A DNA stretch of 44,890 bases from JBAIYU01 sp036763085 (GTDB taxonomy: Bacteria > Bacillota > Negativicutes > DSM-1736 > Dendrosporobacteraceae). The stretch lies in contig NZ_JBAIYU010000001.1 in assembly GCF_036763085.1 (NCBI RefSeq), positions 1 to 44,890 on the forward strand, read 5' to 3'. A program made the translations under genes and the position numbers. Shown here piece by piece: positions 7,179 through 16,136 of this stretch (positions are counted from its first letter, which is position 1; each line of letters starts with the position of its first letter). The notes under the pieces were generated by a model. It did not search any database and was not told the DNA's origin. It saw only the letters and a program-made list of their open reading frames with translations.

Positions 7179-8825
7179 TTATAGATTTACATGCGCTTCG
7201 TATTCACCGAATACTTTACGCATTACGCCGCAGATTTCGCCAAGTGTTGCATATGCTTTAACGGCATCAAGAATTAATGGCATAAGGTTAACGCTTTCAT
7301 CTTGGCAAGCTTTTTCAAGGGCAGCAAGCTTATCTTGAACTGCGCCATTGTCGCGTTTCGCTCTAAGATCAGCAAGTTTTTTCTTTTGAAGTTCGCCAAC
7401 TGAAGCGTCAACACGGAGAAGACCTTCAACTGGTTTTTCTTCGATTTGGAATTTGTTAACGCCAACGATAACGCGGTCGCCTTTTTCAACTTCCATTTGC
7501 CATTTGTAAGCACTGTCTTGGATTTCTTTTTGGATATATCCTTTTTCAATCGCAGTAACAGCGCCGCCGATTTCATCAATTTTCTTGATGTATTCCCAAG
7601 CTTCTTTTTCGATTTGATCAGTAAGAGCTTCTACATAGTAGGAGCCGCCTAGTGGATCAACGATATCAGCTAAGCCGCTTTCGTAAGCAACGATTTGTTG
7701 AGTACGAAGCGCAACGCGTACTGAATCTTCAGTTGGCAGAGCCAACGCTTCATCTTTAGAGTTAGTGTGAAGGGATTGAGTTCCACCCATAACAGCAGCT
7801 GCAGTTTGAAGCGCTACACGTACAACGTTGTTTTCAGGTTGTTGTGCAGTCAGCATTGAGCCAGCAGTTTGAGTGTGAACGCGCAACATCCAAGATTTAG
7901 GATTAGTTGCACCAAAACGCTCCTTCATTACTTTCGCCCATACACGACGGGAAGCACGGAACTTAGCTACTTCTTCAAGTACGTTGTTGTGAGCGTTCCA
8001 GAAGAAGGACAGACGTCCTGCAAAATCGTCAATTTTAAGACCAGCTTTGATAGCTGCGTCGCAATAAGCGATACCATCAGCAATTGTGAAAGCGATCTCT
8101 TGAGATGCAGTTGAACCAGCTTCACGAATGTGGTAACCGGATATTGAAATTGTATTCCAGTTAGGAACGTTCTTGGAGCAATATTCAAAGATATTAGTGA
8201 TCAAACGCATGGAAGGCTTAGGCGGGAATATGTATGTACCGCGTGCAGCGTATTCCTTAAGAATATCATTTTGAATAGTACCGTTTAATTTATCAGCAGA
8301 AACGCCTTGCTTCTCAGCAACAGCAATATACATTGCTAAAAGTACAGAAGCAGGAGCATTGATAGTCATTGAGGTTGATACTTTTCCAAGGTCGATTTGG
8401 TCGAATAGAATCTCCATATCAGCCAAGGAGTCGATAGCAACACCAACTTTACCTACTTCACCTGTTGAGATAGCGTCATCTGAGTCATAACCGATTTGTG
8501 TTGGAAGGTCGAATGCGCAAGAAAGTCCTGTCGCACCTGACTCGATTAGGTAACGATAACGTTTGTTGGATTCTTCAGCAGTAGAGAAACCAGCATACAT
8601 ACGCATGGTCCAGAAACGACCACGGTACATAGTAGGTTGTACACCACGAGTGAATGGATAGGAACCTGGTAGACCAAGATCACGATCGTAATCTAAACCT
8701 TCAACATCCACCGGAGTATAAATTCTTTGCTCTGGAAGATTTTTGCGTTCTGGGAATTTAGCTGCTGCTTTTTCTACTTTAGCATTGTACTCTGCCACTT
8801 TGGCTTTTAAGTTTTCATTGCTCAT
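7179..8825 (-). CDS. mcmA1: Methylmalonyl-CoA mutase, catalytic subunit
   Basis: A 548-residue TIM-barrel catalytic subunit that rearranges succinyl-CoA to (R)-methylmalonyl-CoA with adenosylcobalamin. The N-terminus has PGSYPFTRGVQPTMYRGRFW, which forms substrate contacts, followed by MRMYAGFSTAEESNKRYRYL and GATGLSCAFDLPTQIGYDSD. SGYHIREAGSTASQEIAFT carries the conserved His-Arg region. The C-terminal B12 domain is absent and is supplied by the next gene. AAAGGAGG precedes ATG 8825. It lies 19 bp after the CoA-transferase gene in the same operon. Confidence 0.95.
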   Translation of the reverse strand: MSNENLKAKVAEYNAKVEKAAAKFPERKNLPEQRIYTPVDVEGLDYDRDLGLPGSYPFTRGVQPTMYRGRFWTMRMYAGFSTAEESNKRYRYLIESGATGLSCAFDLPTQIGYDSDDAISTGEVGKVGVAIDSLADMEILFDQIDLGKVSTSMTINAPASVLLAMYIAVAEKQGVSADKLNGTIQNDILKEYAARGTYIFPPKPSMRLITNIFEYCSKNVPNWNTISISGYHIREAGSTASQEIAFTIADGIAYCDAAIKAGLKIDDFAGRLSFFWNAHNNVLEEVAKFRASRRVWAKVMKERFGATNPKSWMLRVHTQTAGSMLTAQQPENNVVRVALQTAAAVMGGTQSLHTNSKDEALALPTEDSVRVALRTQQIVAYESGLADIVDPLGGSYYVEALTDQIEKEAWEYIKKIDEIGGAVTAIEKGYIQKEIQDSAYKWQMEVEKGDRVIVGVNKFQIEEKPVEGLLRVDASVGELQKKKLADLRAKRDNGAVQDKLAALEKACQDESVNLMPLILDAVKAYATLGEICGVMRKVFGEYEAHVNL

Positions 8826-8844
8826 TTAGAAATTCCTCCTTTAC

Positions 8845-10350
8845 TTATTTCTTCATTGTGCCTGTTTCCAGGAATCTAGCATGCCAGGAAAGAGCTTCGT
8901 CAACAAGATGCGGCGTATGAGCCTTCTTAGTAGCTTTTTCTGCTCTTTCTAAATAATCAAGCAACATAGGTTTGTAATCTGGATGTGCACAATTGTTGAT
9001 AATTACACGGGCCCGCTCCCTTGGACTTAAGCCACGGACGTCAGCCAGACCCATTTCTGTAACAAATATATCAGTGTCATGCTCTGTATGGTCAATATGT
9101 GAACACATTGGTACGATTGAGGATATTGCGCCATTTTTAGCAGTTGAAGTACTGAAGAAGCACGTCAAGTATGCATTACGGGCAAAGTCACCTGAACCGC
9201 CGATACCATTCATCATTTTAGTTCCCATAACATGAGTAGAGTTAACATGACCATAGATATCAAATTCAATTGCAGTATTCATCGCAATGATACCAATACG
9301 ACGTGCAATTTCTGGGCTGTTTGCAATTTCTTGCGGGCGAAGCATCATTTTTGTACGATACTCACCAATATTTTGGTAAAGTCTAGCAAGACCGTCTGGT
9401 GATGGTGAGAAGGAAGTACCTGATGCAAATTTAAGTTTTCCTGCATCAGCCAAATCTAACATACCATCTTGAATAACTTCTGTGTAAACTTCAAGATCAG
9501 TAAAGTCTGAGTTTACGAATCCGGTAATAACTGCGTTAGCTACAGAGCCAACACCGGATTGCAATGGAAGCATATTCTTCGGCAAGCGACCTGCTTTAAT
9601 TTCGCTTTTAAAGAAGTCAATGATAAGTTCAGACATTTTTTGCGAATTGTCATCTATTGGTCCAAAAGGACGAACGTCATCACTGATATCACATGGAACA
9701 ATATATTTAATCTTATCAGGACCGCAAGGAATATACGGTGTACCGATACGATCATTGACTTTTACGATAGGTATTGGCTGACGATGAGGTGGATCTAATG
9801 GTACATATACGTCATGCATTCCTTCAAGTTCTAGAGGCTGAGAAGTATTTACCTCAACGATAACAATGTCAGCACTTTGTACGAATGAAGCAGTATTTCC
9901 CATTGAAGTAGTAGGTACGATATGTCCTTCTTCAGTAATAGCACATGCTTCAACTATAGCGACATCTACTTTACCGCCCAAAAAGCCATAACGTGTTAAT
10001 TGAGCTGATTCACTAAGATGAAGATCAAAATACTCTACTTGACCGTTGTTAAGAGAGTTTCTTAACTCAGTATTAGTTTGATACGGCATACGCTTATGAA
10101 TACCGCCTACCTCTGCAAGCGCACCATCTAACTCTTTACCAACCGATGCACCAGTCCAAAGGTTAATTTTGAAAGGATCTTTTTTCATTCTCTCAGCCAA
10201 AGCTAAAGGAACGGCTTTAGGATATCCTGCTGGCGTAAATCCGCTGGCACCAATGTTCATTCCAGGTTTAATAAATGCAGCAGCTTCTTCGGCACTAACA
10301 ATTTTGTCATGTAGCGCTTTACAACGCACGCGGTCACGAATGTCAATCAT
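8845..10350 (-). CDS. Acetyl-CoA hydrolase/transferase family: propionyl-CoA:succinate CoA-transferase
   Basis: A 501-residue class I CoA-transferase of the Cat1/AarC/ScpC type. E291 in YTEVIQDG is the expected catalytic glutamate that forms the enzyme-CoA thioester, and GVGSVANA (about 266-273) and GIGGSGDFARNAY are conserved substrate loops. As first gene of the mutase-decarboxylase operon it most likely passes CoA from propionyl-CoA to succinate, closing the cycle; acetate as acceptor is the alternative. AAGGAGG lies 11 bases before ATG 10350, a slightly long spacing. Cytoplasmic, normal length. Confidence 0.9.
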   Translation of the reverse strand: MIDIRDRVRCKALHDKIVSAEEAAAFIKPGMNIGASGFTPAGYPKAVPLALAERMKKDPFKINLWTGASVGKELDGALAEVGGIHKRMPYQTNTELRNSLNNGQVEYFDLHLSESAQLTRYGFLGGKVDVAIVEACAITEEGHIVPTTSMGNTASFVQSADIVIVEVNTSQPLELEGMHDVYVPLDPPHRQPIPIVKVNDRIGTPYIPCGPDKIKYIVPCDISDDVRPFGPIDDNSQKMSELIIDFFKSEIKAGRLPKNMLPLQSGVGSVANAVITGFVNSDFTDLEVYTEVIQDGMLDLADAGKLKFASGTSFSPSPDGLARLYQNIGEYRTKMMLRPQEIANSPEIARRIGIIAMNTAIEFDIYGHVNSTHVMGTKMMNGIGGSGDFARNAYLTCFFSTSTAKNGAISSIVPMCSHIDHTEHDTDIFVTEMGLADVRGLSPRERARVIINNCAHPDYKPMLLDYLERAEKATKKAHTPHLVDEALSWHARFLETGTMKK

Positions 10351-10716
10351 TAGAACTTTTTCCTCCTTGCTAGATCAACGAAAAGGTTAGCCAATTCGCC
10401 AAATAAAAAATTTTTCATACCCCTTACTCTATTGATCGATAACTTTCACCTCACATCGGAGCTATTGGTGCAAAAAGTAAAACTATAAATAATTGCTACC
10501 AAAAATACAATTTAAGCACCAACAAGGTATTTATTGCATAGCAGTACCGTCAATGGCCTATCCGCCAATTGACGGTACTGTTATAACTTTAGTTTTTGAT
10601 CAATTTTTTATTCAAGCTAATAACCCCTGCTTCATTGTCGGTTGTGAAATTTTGTTCAATCACCTTAAGGTATTTTCTAGATAAAATTACAAATTCCTGC
10701 TTTGGAATTGGGAAAT
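10351..10716 (-). promoter_or_regulatory. 366-bp noncoding region between rex and the propionate operon
   Basis: No convincing gene. For the propionate operon the minus strand offers TTGTAT (10510-10505), a 17-base spacer and TATAGT (10487-10482), leaving a leader of about 125 bases. Upstream lies a strong palindrome (separate entry). An all-plus reading frame here has no ribosome site or family resemblance. No clear Rex operator was found. Confidence 0.45.
10542..10580. repeat. Palindrome upstream of the propionate operon
   Basis: CAGTACCGTCAAT and ATTGACGGTACTG form a perfect 13-bp stem, extended by TGG/CCA with one unpaired base, around a short loop. There is no adequate U-run on the minus strand, so it is a weak terminator candidate for rex. 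It could equally be an operator ahead of the TTGTAT/TATAGT promoter. Confidence 0.6.
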
Positions 10717-11370
10717 TTAAGATTGATCATTGTTTTTCAACATTTTTCGAGAAAGATGGTAAGATAAGCTACTCAAACCGACCGACAAGTCTTCATTCAC
10801 CACTCGAATATTTTCTGGAACATTTATTTTTATTGGAGCAAAATTCCAGATTCCAGAAACTCCTGCAGTTACTAGTTTATCAGCTACAGTCTGCGCGAAG
10901 ACAGCTGGGACAGCAATGACGCCAATATGTACATTACGTTCCTTGACTATTTCACCCAATTTTTCAATATCAACGACTTCTACACCATTAATGCTCTTCC
11001 CAATAACTTCGGGATCAGAATCAAACATCGCAACTAAATTAAAACCTAATGAACTAAAGTTTTGGTAGTTTGCCAAAGCAGACCCGAGATGGCCAATGCC
11101 AACAACAGCAATATTCCAGTTATAGTGCAGCCCTAGTATCTCACCAATATTTCGTATTAACTCACGCACATAATAGCCGACACCTTTTTTTCCGAACTGA
11201 CCAAAAGATGCTAGGTCTTTGCGTATTTGTTCAGGTGTAACACCCAATCGCTGTCCTAGTTCTTCAGAAGATATTATTTCAATCCCCTCTTCTTGGCCTA
11301 AGCGTAAGGTACGAAAGTATAGCGGCAGGCGGTCAATGGTAGCCTTTGAAATGACGATATGGTCTTTCAA
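10717..11370 (-). CDS. rex: Rex, NADH/NAD+-sensing transcriptional repressor
   Basis: A 217-residue protein: winged-helix DNA-binding domain (about 1-80, ISKATIDRLPLYFRTL at the start, VTPEQIRKDLASFGQFGKKGVGY as recognition region) and a Rossmann NAD(H)-binding domain with VVGIGHLGSALANY. I start at TTG 11370, because GAGGAGG stands eight bases before it and LKDHIVISKATIDRLP is the usual family opening; the longer frame adds 30 non-homologous residues. Known role: repression of fermentation and hydrogenase genes until NADH rises. It sits alone between the hydrogenase and propionate operons, both plausible targets. Confidence 0.93.
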   Translation of the reverse strand: MKDHIVISKATIDRLPLYFRTLRLGQEEGIEIISSEELGQRLGVTPEQIRKDLASFGQFGKKGVGYYVRELIRNIGEILGLHYNWNIAVVGIGHLGSALANYQNFSSLGFNLVAMFDSDPEVIGKSINGVEVVDIEKLGEIVKERNVHIGVIAVPAVFAQTVADKLVTAGVSGIWNFAPIKINVPENIRVVNEDLSVGLSSLSYHLSRKMLKNNDQS

Positions 11371-11390
11371 CTGCCAAGCCTCCTCAAACA

Positions 11391-11420
11391 AAAGTAGCAG
11401 TAAACAGTAAATAATGTCAA
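11391..11420 (-). promoter_or_regulatory. Candidate rex promoter
   Basis: Minus strand TTGACA (11420-11415), 18-base spacer, TACTTT (11396-11391) with an upstream TG that would make an extended -10. The start point would lie very close to the ribosome site, so the transcript leader would be unusually short; this lowers confidence. No Rex-type inverted repeat is evident in 11421-11620. Confidence 0.4.
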
Positions 11421-11620
11421 CCCTTAAAATATTCGAAACTATATCGTAAAATCCTGCCACCGCGCCTTGTATTTCGCTATTTTTTTAATATATTTCCGTA
11501 AATAAATAAATTTATTCACTCTTTAAGCAAAATTCTTTTTCTTACACAGTTCACCAAATCACACAAGTGACAGTTTCGAACAGAATGGAGATTGAATGAA
11601 ATATTTATTTTAACAGAAAA

Positions 11621-11652
11621 ACAAAAGCTCTCGCCGCAGCGAAAGCTTTTGT
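11621..11652 (-). terminator. Intrinsic terminator of the hydrogenase operon
   Basis: ACAAAAGCTCTCGC and the partly complementary GCGAAAGCTTTTGT pair around a short loop just after the hndD stop codon, with GTTTTTCTGTT following in the minus-strand RNA. It separates the ten-gene hydrogenase operon from rex. Confidence 0.85.
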
Positions 11653-11658
11653 TTCAAC

Positions 11659-13383
11659 TTAACAGCGGTTTTGGGGGTGGTAATGCGTATGCAGCAATTT
11701 ATGAGCTTTTTCTCCCATCGACTTACCTAGCCAGTTCTCATACAGTTCTGTAACGGCTGGGTTATGATGAGATTTCCGCAGCTGAGAACATTTATCGCAT
11801 TCATAAATAGAATTAATGCGTTTTTGACGAATATCGGCACAAGAAGAGACAGGCTGTCCGCCACCACCGATACAACCTCCCGGGCAGGCCATAATCTCTA
11901 TGAAGTGGTAGTCACAGTCGCCTTTCTTGATCTTATCCAATATTAGCCGTGCATTTGCTAAAGAATGGGCTACAGCGACTTTTACAACCGTTTCACCAAT
12001 CTTTACTTCGGCCTCTTTGACCCCTTGCAGCCCGCGAACACCGTGAAACTCGATACATTCAAGCTCCTTACCTGTAGCGATTTCTGCAACTGTACGTAAA
12101 GCTGCCTCCATTACTCCGCCTGTTGCACCAAAAATTACCCCTGCACCAGTAGCTATTCCCATAGGTGCATCATATTCCTCATTAGACAGCGTATTAAAAT
12201 CTATTCCCGCTTGCCGTATCATAGCTGCAAGTTCTTGGGTCGTCAACACATAATCTACATCCTGCAATCCGCTAGAGTTCATTTCAGATCTAGCAGCCTC
12301 AGCTTTTTTAGCTGTACACGGCATAATGGAGACTGAGACTATATCTTGAGGATTTACGTCAGTTTTTTCGGCATAGTAAGTCTTAACGAGTGCCCCGAAC
12401 ATTTGTTGTGGTGATTTAGCTGTTGAAAGATGATCTAACAACTCTGGATAAACAAGTTCGGCAAAATTAACCCATCCTGGACTGCAGGATGTAATCATTG
12501 GAAGTTTGCCTCCGTGCTCTAGGCGATCAAGAAGTTCTGCTCCTTCTTCCATAATTGTTACATCTGCTGCAAAATTAGTATCAAAGACTTTGCTGAAACC
12601 TAGTCTTCGCAGCGCAGCTACCATCTTGCCGGTTACTATTGCCCCTGGCTCAAGACCAAGAGCTTCCCCCAATGCTACACGGACCGCTGGCGCAGTTTGT
12701 ACAACAACATGTTTACCAGGGTTGCTTAGCTCGTGCCACACTTTTTGGGTATCATCTTTAACTACTATGGCAGCTGTTGGACAAACACTAGCACATTGTC
12801 CGCAATAAGTACATGCTACTTCATGAAGGCCTTGATTAAATGCAGGTACTACTACCGTATCAAAACCCCGATTAGCAAAACTGTATACATGGACTCCTTG
12901 ACGTTCGCTGCAGGCCCTGATACATCGTCCACATAAAATGCATTTACTTTGATCGCGTACGATTGATGGGTTATTTTCGTCAATAGGATAATTTTTTCTT
13001 TCCCCATCAAATCGTACTTTACGAATCCCCAAGTCTCCTGCTATAGACTGCAATTCACAATTTAAATTACGCTGACATGATAGGCAATCCTGAGGATGAT
13101 TTGCCAGCAATAATTCAACTACTGTCTTACGAGCTTCTCTCACATCTGCTGTATTGGTATTAACAACCATTCCATCATTTACGGGATATACACAGGAAGC
13201 AACTAACGAACGGGCTCCCGCCACCGCTACCATACAAACCCTACAGTTACCTTCAGGTCTAAGTTCCGGGTGATAACAAAGAGTCGGTATTTTTACCCCT
13301 GCAATACGTGCCGCTTCTAATACGGTAGCTGTTTTGGGCACCTGAAGTTTTTGACCATCTATAGTTACATTCACCATTTCCAT
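11659..13383 (-). CDS. hndD: NAD(P)-linked [FeFe]-hydrogenase catalytic subunit HndD/HydA
   Basis: A 574-residue catalytic subunit that interconverts H2 and protons in the cytoplasm. Domains: [2Fe-2S] ferredoxin fold (C36, C47, C50, C64), His-Cys3 cluster (H96, C100, C103, C109), two [4Fe-4S] sites (C148-C158 and C191-C201) and the H-cluster domain from about 225. L1 reads TSCSPGW (C300), L2 MPCTAKKAE (C356) and L3 MACPGGCIGGGGQP (C500, C504). L1 has Ser where the textbook motif TSCCPxW has its second Cys; see findings. GGGGAGAG precedes ATG 13383. Last gene of the operon, 19 bp after hndC. With HndA and HndC it forms the HydABC-type, probably electron-bifurcating enzyme. Confidence 0.93.
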   Translation of the reverse strand: MEMVNVTIDGQKLQVPKTATVLEAARIAGVKIPTLCYHPELRPEGNCRVCMVAVAGARSLVASCVYPVNDGMVVNTNTADVREARKTVVELLLANHPQDCLSCQRNLNCELQSIAGDLGIRKVRFDGERKNYPIDENNPSIVRDQSKCILCGRCIRACSERQGVHVYSFANRGFDTVVVPAFNQGLHEVACTYCGQCASVCPTAAIVVKDDTQKVWHELSNPGKHVVVQTAPAVRVALGEALGLEPGAIVTGKMVAALRRLGFSKVFDTNFAADVTIMEEGAELLDRLEHGGKLPMITSCSPGWVNFAELVYPELLDHLSTAKSPQQMFGALVKTYYAEKTDVNPQDIVSVSIMPCTAKKAEAARSEMNSSGLQDVDYVLTTQELAAMIRQAGIDFNTLSNEEYDAPMGIATGAGVIFGATGGVMEAALRTVAEIATGKELECIEFHGVRGLQGVKEAEVKIGETVVKVAVAHSLANARLILDKIKKGDCDYHFIEIMACPGGCIGGGGQPVSSCADIRQKRINSIYECDKCSQLRKSHHNPAVTELYENWLGKSMGEKAHKLLHTHYHPQNRC

Positions 13384-13402
13384 TTTGTATCACTCTCCCC
13401 GG

Positions 13403-15193
13403 TTACCCGTTAATAATCGACTTGAATGGACACTTGGCCATACAAGCACCGCATTTAATACATTTAATGGTATCAATTGTATGTTTTGCTTTAATTTCAC
13501 CGCTAATTGCGGCAACTGGGCACGCCTTTTTACATAAGCTGCAGCCTTTACAACTATCGGTTATTGAAAATACTGCGAGCTTTGTACAAGCTCCAGCCGG
13601 ACACTTTTTATCATTAATATGAGCTTCATACTCATGACGGAAATATTTAATGGTACTTAAGACAGGGTTTGGCGCAGTTTGGCCCAAACCACATAAGGCA
13701 GTTGTCTTAATATTTTTAGCCATGTCTTCTAAGAGTGCAATATCACCCTGCCGCCCATTACCGTCAGTAATACGAGTTAAAATCTCCAGCATTCTTTTTG
13801 TACCTTCTCGGCAGGGCGTACATTTTCCGCACGATTCTGATTGAGTAAAGTTAAGGAAAAATTTTGCTACATCGACCATACAGGTAGTTTCGTCCATAAC
13901 AACTAACCCGCCTGATCCCATCATAGCTCCAACTTCAATTAAGGAATCATAGTCTACCGGCAGATCAAGTAAATGTTCTGGCAAACACCCGCCCGAAGGA
14001 CCGCCGATTTGAACAGCTTTGAATTTTTTACCGTCGGGTATGCCGCCGCCGATATCATAAATTATTTCGCGCATAGAAATGCCCATCGGCACCTCAGCTA
14101 AACCGGTATGATTGATTTTTCCTGTTAGTGCAAAAACTTTAGTGCCTTTACTGCGTTCCGTACCGATAGATGAATACCAATCTGCACCCTTAGTAATAAT
14201 CTGCGGAACATTAGCAAAGGTTTCAACATTATTTATATTAGTAGGCTTACCCCATAATCCTGACACAGCGGGAAATGGCGGCCTAGGTCTAGGCATGCCG
14301 CGACGCCCCTCTATTGAGGCTAGCAGCGCTGTTTCTTCGCCGCAGACAAATGCACCTGCACCCTCTTTAATCTTGATACGGAAATTAAAACCGGAACCAA
14401 AGATATTGTCACCCAATAAGCCTAAATCCTCCGCTTGCTGGATGGCAATTCTTAGTCTTTTTATCGCCAGCGGATATTCAGCTCGTACATAGATGTATCC
14501 TTCATCTGCACCGATCGCATAACCGCATACTGCCATTCCCTCAATTACTCGGTGCGGGTCTCCTTCAAGAACACTTCGGTCCATAAACGCACCTGGATCA
14601 CCCTCGTCGGCATTACATACTACATACTTCTTGTCCCCAGCAGCATTACGAGTAAAACCCCATTTAGTACCACTTGAAAAACCTCCGCCGCCTCTGCCGC
14701 GAAGGCCGGATTTTTTCACTTCATCAACTACCGACTCAGGCGTCATTTCACCTAAGGCTCTTGCTAATGCTTCATAACCACCTACAGCAATATACTCATG
14801 GATGTTCTCTGGGTCAATATGACCGCAATTAGCAAGGACCATACGCATTTGTTTTTTGTAGAAACTTATATCACTATAATTAGGAATCTTTTCTAACGAA
14901 ACGGGTTCTTTATATAATAGACGCTCTACGATGCGCCCTTTAAATAAATGTTCTTCGACAATGTCATCAATATCATTTTCCTGAACTCGGACGTAAAAGA
15001 CACCCTCAGGATAAACAACAAGCAGCGGTCCCATCTCACAAAAACCATGACACCCTGTTTCGATAACTTTTACTTCTTTATCCATGCCTTTTTGGGTTAG
15101 CTTTTCACATAACGCCGCATATACTTTTTTTGAACCTGAAGATACACATCCGGTACCCGCACAGATAAGAACATGTGCTCTAACGTGTTCCAT
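13403..15193 (-). CDS. hndC: Hydrogenase NADH/FMN subunit HndC/HydB (NuoF-like)
   Basis: A 596-residue flavin subunit that exchanges electrons between NAD(P)H and the hydrogenase. The N-terminal thioredoxin-like [2Fe-2S] domain has C11, C16, C48 and C52. The NuoF core has the FMN/NADH loop GLRGRGGGGF at about 163-172 and the [4Fe-4S] ligands C455, C458, C461 and C501. Two further [4Fe-4S] sites lie at the C-terminus (CKGCSLCKKACP and CIKCGACMAKCP). This fused layout is typical of HydB/HndC rather than NuoF of complex I. GGGAGGG precedes ATG 15193. It is 23 bp after hndB. Confidence 0.93.
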   Translation of the reverse strand: MEHVRAHVLICAGTGCVSSGSKKVYAALCEKLTQKGMDKEVKVIETGCHGFCEMGPLLVVYPEGVFYVRVQENDIDDIVEEHLFKGRIVERLLYKEPVSLEKIPNYSDISFYKKQMRMVLANCGHIDPENIHEYIAVGGYEALARALGEMTPESVVDEVKKSGLRGRGGGGFSSGTKWGFTRNAAGDKKYVVCNADEGDPGAFMDRSVLEGDPHRVIEGMAVCGYAIGADEGYIYVRAEYPLAIKRLRIAIQQAEDLGLLGDNIFGSGFNFRIKIKEGAGAFVCGEETALLASIEGRRGMPRPRPPFPAVSGLWGKPTNINNVETFANVPQIITKGADWYSSIGTERSKGTKVFALTGKINHTGLAEVPMGISMREIIYDIGGGIPDGKKFKAVQIGGPSGGCLPEHLLDLPVDYDSLIEVGAMMGSGGLVVMDETTCMVDVAKFFLNFTQSESCGKCTPCREGTKRMLEILTRITDGNGRQGDIALLEDMAKNIKTTALCGLGQTAPNPVLSTIKYFRHEYEAHINDKKCPAGACTKLAVFSITDSCKGCSLCKKACPVAAISGEIKAKHTIDTIKCIKCGACMAKCPFKSIING

Positions 15194-15216
15194 CTATTTC
15201 CCTCCCAAGTCAAAAC

Positions 15217-15582
15217 TTATTCCGTTATTTTTCCTATAACAAGATCATTAACGATACATCCATTAACTATATGTTCTGTCACTATTCTAGGTATATCGGA
15301 CTTAGTAACATTGCCATAAGTAATCCTCGGCTCGCCTGGTCTAACTACGTCAACAAGAACCTCTTTAGAACATATTCCGATACAGCCCGTTTGTCTCACA
15401 ATAACATTCTGTATTTTTCTCTTTGCTATTTCATCCAGTAAAGCAGACATTACTTCGCGCGCTCCAGCGGCTATACCACATGTACCCATTCCAACAATAA
15501 CCTGAGTTCCACTAGAATGCCTCAAGTTTGTTTGAGCTTGAACCTTGTCACGCAAACGCTTTAAATCTTCAATAGTTTTCAT
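15217..15582 (-). CDS. hndB: Hydrogenase accessory ferredoxin-like subunit HndB
   Basis: A 121-residue thioredoxin-like [2Fe-2S]-type protein, homologous to HndB of NADP-reducing hydrogenases. Cysteines visible are C35 (GMGTCGIAAGA), C67 and C71 (TGCIGIC) and C108 near the end, so the usual four-ligand spacing is only partly kept. I start at ATG 15582: GGAGG lies eight bases before it, and the upstream in-frame ATG is itself inside that site and would overlap the ATPase gene. It begins one base after the preceding stop, so translation is probably coupled. Confidence 0.85.
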   Translation of the reverse strand: MKTIEDLKRLRDKVQAQTNLRHSSGTQVIVGMGTCGIAAGAREVMSALLDEIAKRKIQNVIVRQTGCIGICSKEVLVDVVRPGEPRITYGNVTKSDIPRIVTEHIVNGCIVNDLVIGKITE

Positions 15583-15583
15583 C

Positions 15584-16132
15584 TCAAACACCTCCATATA
15601 GTTTGTTTATACCGTCATTAATATAATTTTCAAGCCACTCGATAACTTCTGGACTAGATAGAGGAACCTCCCCTAACACTTCTTTTAAATCCTGCGTAGC
15701 AAGATGAAAACAATGCCCTGCCACCTTATGAGCATATCTAAAATCCAACTCTGGATTTGCGATAATAATTGTTTTTATAGTTGCTTTAATATCGCCAAGC
15801 GGCGGTCGATCAATATGACTATATTTATACATGGCCTCAACACTAGTGCCGCTACCGACTTGTGACTCTACCTTGAGGTAACCATCACAGCGATTAGTTG
15901 ACATTTCAATCAAAGGTAGCCCAAGGCCTATGCGGCGCGTCTTTCTTGACGTTACAAAAGGATCCAGTATCTTTTGTAACAGCTCAGGTTCAATACCCCT
16001 TCCATTATCAGTTACGCGAATAATTAGCCTATCATCAGTACTGTTCTCAACAATCGAAAGCTCAACCTTATCTGCACCCGCCTCAATTGAATTGGTTACC
16101 AGATCCAAAACATGCAGCGATAATTCTCGCAT
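15584..16132 (-). CDS. Histidine-kinase-like ATPase domain protein in hydrogenase operon
   Basis: A 182-residue protein consisting of a GHKL ATPase domain: N-box region LDLVTNSIEAGADKVEL, G1 box VTDNGRGIEPELL, G2 box RIGLGLPLIEMS and a final GSGTSVE. There is no dimerisation/phosphoacceptor His domain and no sensor, so it is not a complete sensor kinase; anti-sigma (SpoIIAB/RsbW)-like or phosphotransfer roles fit better. About 60 C-terminal residues (after 120) I do not recognise. It starts four bases after hndA and ends one base before hndB, so it is made together with the enzyme. No clear ribosome site: translation is likely coupled. Confidence 0.8.
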   Translation of the reverse strand: MRELSLHVLDLVTNSIEAGADKVELSIVENSTDDRLIIRVTDNGRGIEPELLQKILDPFVTSRKTRRIGLGLPLIEMSTNRCDGYLKVESQVGSGTSVEAMYKYSHIDRPPLGDIKATIKTIIIANPELDFRYAHKVAGHCFHLATQDLKEVLGEVPLSSPEVIEWLENYINDGINKLYGGV

Positions 16133-16136
16133 AAAG

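Noticed and set aside
11560..11590. TTGTG-like sequence upstream of rex as autoregulatory site
   Set aside because: Only one half-site is recognisable; the second half does not match.
15584..16132. Complete sensor histidine kinase in the hydrogenase operon
   Set aside because: Only the ATPase domain is present; phosphoacceptor and sensor domains are missing.
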